Program-made: the position numbers and the translations under genes | Source of the DNA: Streptomyces sp. SolWspMP-5a-2 | GTDB taxonomy: Bacteria; Actinomycetota; Actinomycetes; Streptomycetales; Streptomycetaceae | Assembly: GCF_900091845.1 (NCBI RefSeq) | Contig: NZ_FMCI01000167.1 | Span: forward strand, 1-45,993 | Direction of reading: 5' to 3' | DNA: 45,993 nucleotides | Shown here: positions 42,300-45,993 of the stretch, one piece after another | Layout of the letters: every line of letters begins with the position of its first letter | Numbering within the stretch: the stretch's first letter is position 1 | Notes under the pieces: model-generated | The model's database searches: none | What the model was told of the DNA's origin: nothing | The model's input: the letters and a program-made list of their open reading frames with translations, nothing else

Positions 42300-44660
42300 G
42301 TGACCATCGCGCCAGTCGACCCGGCTTCAGTCACCCCGGTGGAGAACGACGGCCCCGGTGCCGCGCTGCTGCGGACCCTGACCGAGCTGACCGCCGACCT
42401 CCCCGACGCCGACCCCGGCCGGGTCGCCGCCTCCGCGCTGCGCGGCCGGTCCGCGCGGGCCGACGAGGCGGAGCTGCGCGAGCTGGCCACCGAGGCGGCC
42501 GCCGGACTCATCTCGGAGGACCCCGCCTACTCGCGGCTCGCCGCCCGGCTGCTGACCATCAGCATCGCCGTCGAGGCCGCCACCCAGGGCGTCACGTCCT
42601 TCACCGAGTCGATCGCCGTGGGCCACCGCGAGGGCCTGATCGCCGACCGCACCGCGGAGTTCGCCCGCACGCACGCCTCCCGCCTGGACGCGCTGATCGA
42701 CCTGCGCGGCGACGACCGCTTCGGCTACTTCGGCCTGCGCACCCTCTACAGCCGCTACCTGCTGCGCCACCCGATCACCCGCAAGGTCGTCGAGACGCCC
42801 CAGCACTTCCTGCTGCGGGTCGCCGCCGGTCTCGCCGAGGACGACACCGCCCGCTCGGTCGACGAGGTCTCGGCGCTCTACGGGCTCATGAGCCGCCTGG
42901 ACTACCTGCCGTCCTCGCCCACCCTCTTCAACTCCGGTACCCGCCACCCCCAGATGTCGTCCTGCTACCTGCTGGACTCGCCGCTGGACGAGCTGGACTC
43001 CATCTACGGCCGCTACCACCAGGTGGCCCGGCTCTCCAAGCACGCGGGCGGCATCGGCCTCTCCTACTCCCGCATCCGCTCCCGCGGTTCGCTGATCCGC
43101 GGCACCAACGGGCACTCCAACGGCATCGTGCCGTTCCTGAAGACGCTGGACGCCTCGGTGGCCGCCGTCAACCAGGGCGGCCGGCGCAAGGGCGCGGCCG
43201 CGGTCTACCTGGAGACCTGGCACTCCGACATCGAGGAGTTCCTGGAGCTGCGCGACAACACCGGTGAGGACGCCCGGCGTACGCACAACCTGAACCTCGC
43301 GCACTGGATCCCGGACGAGTTCATGCGCCGGGTCAACGCCGACGGGCAGTGGTCGCTGTTCTCCCCCTCGGACGTGCCGGACCTGGTCGACCTGTGGGGC
43401 GACGAGTTCGACGCCGCGTACCGCGCGGCCGAGGCGGCGGGCCTGGCGAAGAAGACCATGCCGGCCCGTGAGCTGTACGGCCGCATGATGCGCACCCTCG
43501 CGCAGACCGGCAACGGCTGGCTGACCTTCAAGGACGCGGCCAACCGGACCGCCAACCAGACGGCCGAGCCGGGCCACGTCGTGCACTCCTCGAACCTCTG
43601 CACGGAGATCCTGGAGGTCACGGACGACGGCGAGACCGCGGTCTGCAACCTCGGCTCGATCAACGTCGGCGCGTTCGTGGCCGGCGGGGACATCGACTGG
43701 GAGCGCCTGGACGAGGCCGTCCGCACCGCCGTGACGTTCCTCGACCGGGTCGTCGACATCAACTTCTACCCGACCGAGGAGGCGGGCCGCTCCAACTCCA
43801 AGTGGCGGCCCGTGGGTCTGGGCGCGATGGGCCTGCAGGACGTCTTCTTCAAGCTGCGGCTGCCGTTCGACTCGGCCGAGGCGAAGGCGCTCTCCACCCG
43901 GATCGCCGAGCGGATCATGCTCGCCGCGTACGAGGCGTCCGCCGACCTCGCCGAGCGCAACGGGCCGCTCCCCGCCTGGGAGAAGACCCGCACCGCCCGC
44001 GGTGTGCTGCACCCCGACCACTACGGCGTCGAGCCGACCTGGCCGGAGCGCTGGGACGCGCTGCGCGCCCGGATCGCCACCACCGGCATGCGCAACTCGC
44101 TGCTGCTCGCCATCGCCCCGACGGCGACGATCGCGTCCATCGCGGGCGTGTACGAGTGCATCGAGCCGCAGGTCTCCAACCTGTTCAAGCGCGAGACGCT
44201 CTCCGGCGAGTTCCTCCAGGTCAACTCCTACCTGGTGGAGGAGCTGAAGAAGCTCGGCGTCTGGGACGCCCGCAGCCGCGAGGCGCTGCGCGAGGCCAAC
44301 GGCTCGGTGCAGGACTTCGCCTGGATCCCGGCGGACGTGCGGGCGCTGTACCGCACGGCGTGGGAGATCCCGCAGCGCGGTCTGATCGACATGGCCGCGG
44401 CCCGCACCCCGTACCTCGACCAGGCGCAGTCGCTGAACCTGTTCCTGGAGACGCCGACCATCGGCAAGCTCTCCTCGATGTACGCGTACGCGTGGAAGTC
44501 GGGCCTGAAGACCACCTACTACCTGCGTTCGCGTCCGGCGACCCGGATCGCGCGGGCCGCCCAGGCCCAGGCGCAGGCCACTGTCCCCGTCCAGGCCGCC
44601 GACCCCGACGCGGTCGCCTGCTCCCTGGAGAACCCCGAGTCCTGCGAGGCATGCCAGTAA
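42300..44660 (+). CDS. nrdA: Class Ia ribonucleotide reductase, large subunit
   Basis: This 786-residue enzyme reduces ribonucleotides to deoxyribonucleotides with NrdB. The active-site cysteines lie in Q-M-S-S-C-Y-L-L-D-S, S-S-N-L-C-T-E-I-L (thiyl radical) and A-V-C-N-L-G-S-I-N. The C-terminal shuttle pair is C-E-A-C. Start GTG 42300 was chosen for GGGAG upstream. The open frame before it is riboswitch. The N-terminal 90 residues are helical and lack the K-R-D-G beta-hairpin of a normal ATP-cone. It overlaps nrdB by one base (TAATG). Confidence 0.96.
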   Translation: MTIAPVDPASVTPVENDGPGAALLRTLTELTADLPDADPGRVAASALRGRSARADEAELRELATEAAAGLISEDPAYSRLAARLLTISIAVEAATQGVTSFTESIAVGHREGLIADRTAEFARTHASRLDALIDLRGDDRFGYFGLRTLYSRYLLRHPITRKVVETPQHFLLRVAAGLAEDDTARSVDEVSALYGLMSRLDYLPSSPTLFNSGTRHPQMSSCYLLDSPLDELDSIYGRYHQVARLSKHAGGIGLSYSRIRSRGSLIRGTNGHSNGIVPFLKTLDASVAAVNQGGRRKGAAAVYLETWHSDIEEFLELRDNTGEDARRTHNLNLAHWIPDEFMRRVNADGQWSLFSPSDVPDLVDLWGDEFDAAYRAAEAAGLAKKTMPARELYGRMMRTLAQTGNGWLTFKDAANRTANQTAEPGHVVHSSNLCTEILEVTDDGETAVCNLGSINVGAFVAGGDIDWERLDEAVRTAVTFLDRVVDINFYPTEEAGRSNSKWRPVGLGAMGLQDVFFKLRLPFDSAEAKALSTRIAERIMLAAYEASADLAERNGPLPAWEKTRTARGVLHPDHYGVEPTWPERWDALRARIATTGMRNSLLLAIAPTATIASIAGVYECIEPQVSNLFKRETLSGEFLQVNSYLVEELKKLGVWDARSREALREANGSVQDFAWIPADVRALYRTAWEIPQRGLIDMAAARTPYLDQAQSLNLFLETPTIGKLSSMYAYAWKSGLKTTYYLRSRPATRIARAAQAQAQATVPVQAADPDAVACSLENPESCEACQ

Positions 44661-45673
44661 TGACCAGCGAAGCCAAGAACCTGCTCGACCCCGGCTTCGA
44701 GCTGACCCTGCGTCCGATGCGCTACCCGGACTTCTACGAGCGCTACCGGGACGCGATCAAGAACACCTGGACCGTCGAGGAGGTGGACCTGCACTCGGAC
44801 GTCGCCGACCTGGCGAAGCTCTCGCCCGAGGAGCAGCACCTGATCGGCCGCCTGGTGGCGTTCTTCGCGACCGGTGACTCGATCGTGGCGAACAACCTGG
44901 TGCTGACGCTGTACAAGCACATCAACTCCCCCGAGGCGCGGCTGTACCTGAGCCGTCAGCTGTTCGAGGAGGCCGTGCACGTCCAGTTCTATCTGACGCT
45001 GCTCGACACGTACCTGCCCGACCCGGAGGACCGCACGGCGGCCTTCGCGGCGGTCGAGAACATCCCCTCGATCCGCGAGAAGGCGGAGTTCTGCTTCAAG
45101 TGGATCAACGAGGTGGAGAAGCTGGACAGCCTGCAGACGCAGGCCGACCGGCGCCGCTTCCTGCTCAACCTGATCTGCTTCGCCGCGTGCATCGAGGGCC
45201 TGTTCTTCTACGGTGCCTTCGCGTACGTCTACTGGTTCCGCAGCCGCGGTCTGCTGCACGGTCTCGCCACCGGCACCAACTGGGTCTTCCGTGACGAGAC
45301 GATGCACATGAGCTTCGCCTTCGACGTGGTCGACACGGTCCGCAAGGAGGAGCCCGAGCTGTTCGACGACCAGCTCCAGCAGCAGGTCACGGACATGATG
45401 CGGGAGGCCGTCGAGGCGGAGCTGCAGTTCGGCCGCGACCTGTGCGGCGAGGGCCTGCCGGGCATGAACACCGAGTCGATGCGCCAGTACCTGGAGTGCG
45501 TCGCGGACCAGCGGCTGACCCGGCTCGGGTTCGCGCCGGTGTACGGCTCGGAGAACCCGTTCTCCTTCATGGAGCTGCAGGGCGTGCAGGAGCTGACCAA
45601 CTTCTTCGAGCGCCGTCCCTCGGCGTACCAGGTCGCCGTGGAGGGCACGGTCGACTTCGACGAGGAGTTCTGA
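44660..45673 (+). CDS. nrdB: Class Ia ribonucleotide reductase, small subunit
   Basis: This is a 337-residue radical-generating subunit. Iron ligands include Glu104 and His107 in F-E-E-A-V-H-V-Q-F-Y and the pair in D-E-T-M-H-M-S-F-A-F. Tyr111, seven residues after Glu104, is in the position of the radical tyrosine, so this is not a class Ic enzyme. ATG 44660 (in TAATG) is preferred over ATG 44651 because GCGAGG stands at the right distance. The C-terminus ends V-D-F-D-E-E-F, the tail that docks to NrdA. A terminator follows 53 bases later. Confidence 0.96.
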   Translation: MTSEAKNLLDPGFELTLRPMRYPDFYERYRDAIKNTWTVEEVDLHSDVADLAKLSPEEQHLIGRLVAFFATGDSIVANNLVLTLYKHINSPEARLYLSRQLFEEAVHVQFYLTLLDTYLPDPEDRTAAFAAVENIPSIREKAEFCFKWINEVEKLDSLQTQADRRRFLLNLICFAACIEGLFFYGAFAYVYWFRSRGLLHGLATGTNWVFRDETMHMSFAFDVVDTVRKEEPELFDDQLQQQVTDMMREAVEAELQFGRDLCGEGLPGMNTESMRQYLECVADQRLTRLGFAPVYGSENPFSFMELQGVQELTNFFERRPSAYQVAVEGTVDFDEEF

Positions 45674-45726
45674 CCGGTTCCCGGTCCGGCCCGCGCCGGT
45701 GACCGGGGCCACGCACGGATTCGTCA

Positions 45727-45761
45727 CGGACGGCCCGGGGAGCGACTCCCCGGGCCGTCCG
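45727..45761 (+). terminator. Terminator of the nrdAB operon
   Basis: A 16-bp perfect stem with a 3-nt loop. Confidence 0.9.
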
Positions 45762-45838
45762 CGTGCGTGCGGGCCCCGGCGGCGGGCCGGGGTGGATCCG
45801 GAAGCGGGGCCGGTACGTCCCAGGGGTGAGGAGGCCCC

Positions 45839-45993
45839 ATGCGACCCGTACGAGCAACGACGCCCCGCACCGCCCTCGCCGTCTGCGCGCTGAGCCTGCT
45901 GCTGGCGGGCTGCGGCGGCGGGACCGACGGCGCCGGCGGCGCCCCCGAGCACCGCCCGGACCGTCCCGCCGTCGCCACGTCGTCCGCCCGCCG
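45839..45993 (+). CDS. Putative lipoprotein, 3' end missing
   Basis: This frame begins at ATG 45839 behind GAGGAGG and is cut by the window end after 51 codons. The product starts M-R-P-V-R-A-T-T-P-R, has a hydrophobic stretch, and a lipobox L-L-A-G-C with Cys at residue 25, followed by G-G-G-T-D-G. The rest cannot be seen, so only export and lipid anchoring can be stated. Confidence 0.8.
   Translation, partial: MRPVRATTPRTALAVCALSLLLAGCGGGTDGAGGAPEHRPDRPAVATSSAR

Overview
The window is a piece of a Streptomyces (or very close relative) chromosome. Coding regions are strongly GC-biased at the third codon position, GTG starts are common, and the genes are actinobacterial: a fused 2-oxoglutarate decarboxylase/dehydrogenase, Ni-superoxide dismutase, a WhiB-like protein, a SigB-type sigma factor, the DasR/DasABC chitobiose system and a B12-controlled class Ia ribonucleotide reductase. 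From memory, the gene order is that of the S. coelicolor SCO5225-SCO5281 core region, read backwards.

Left part (1-15.7 kb): the 3' part of the oxoglutarate dehydrogenase gene, a small conserved protein, a DUF4097-PadR operon with a palindromic operator over its promoter, a tiny HTH protein coupled to a Clp-N-domain protein behind two identical 16-bp operators, a quinone reductase, malic enzyme, and a polar amino acid ABC transporter (binding protein, permease, ATPase) closed by a 19-bp-stem terminator. A methyltransferase and a CGNR zinc-finger regulator follow.

Middle (15.2-19.2 kb): sodX and sodN (nickel SOD and its maturation protease) are divergent. A decayed element of about 1.6 kb sits exactly in the 3' end of sodN. 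It carries a deleted tyrosine integrase, a possible toxin tail plus immunity-like gene and a deleted ISAs1-type transposase. It is bounded by two 21-bp copies of the sodN end, both encoding E-T-K-K-A-stop. Beyond it lie AraC, glyoxalase-like and DUF952 genes.

19.5-22.2 kb holds the most unusual locus: an EshA-like Family 2B encapsulin (HK97-fold shell protein with an inserted cyclic-nucleotide-binding domain) followed by a polyprenyl diphosphate synthase, its probable enzyme cargo. An in-frame GTG overlapping the shell stop codon would give the enzyme a flexible 39-residue N-terminal extension.

22.4-32 kb: an amidase, a PLP enzyme, a Na+/H+ antiporter, a UBP zinc finger, the anti-sigma/SigH pair with a SigB-type promoter and a BldD-like box, a lipid kinase, wblE (WhiB1-type) with a long leader, and a PdtaS-like histidine kinase. 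32-41.7 kb: N-acetylglucosamine use (nagB, a GH3 hexosaminidase, dasABC, dasR) with five DasR-like operators, one of them orphan, then a DUF3311/sodium symporter pair. 41.9-45.7 kb: nrdAB behind two NrdR boxes and a cobalamin riboswitch. The window ends in the start of a lipoprotein gene.

All calls rest on reading the translated sequences and motifs by eye. No database search was run.
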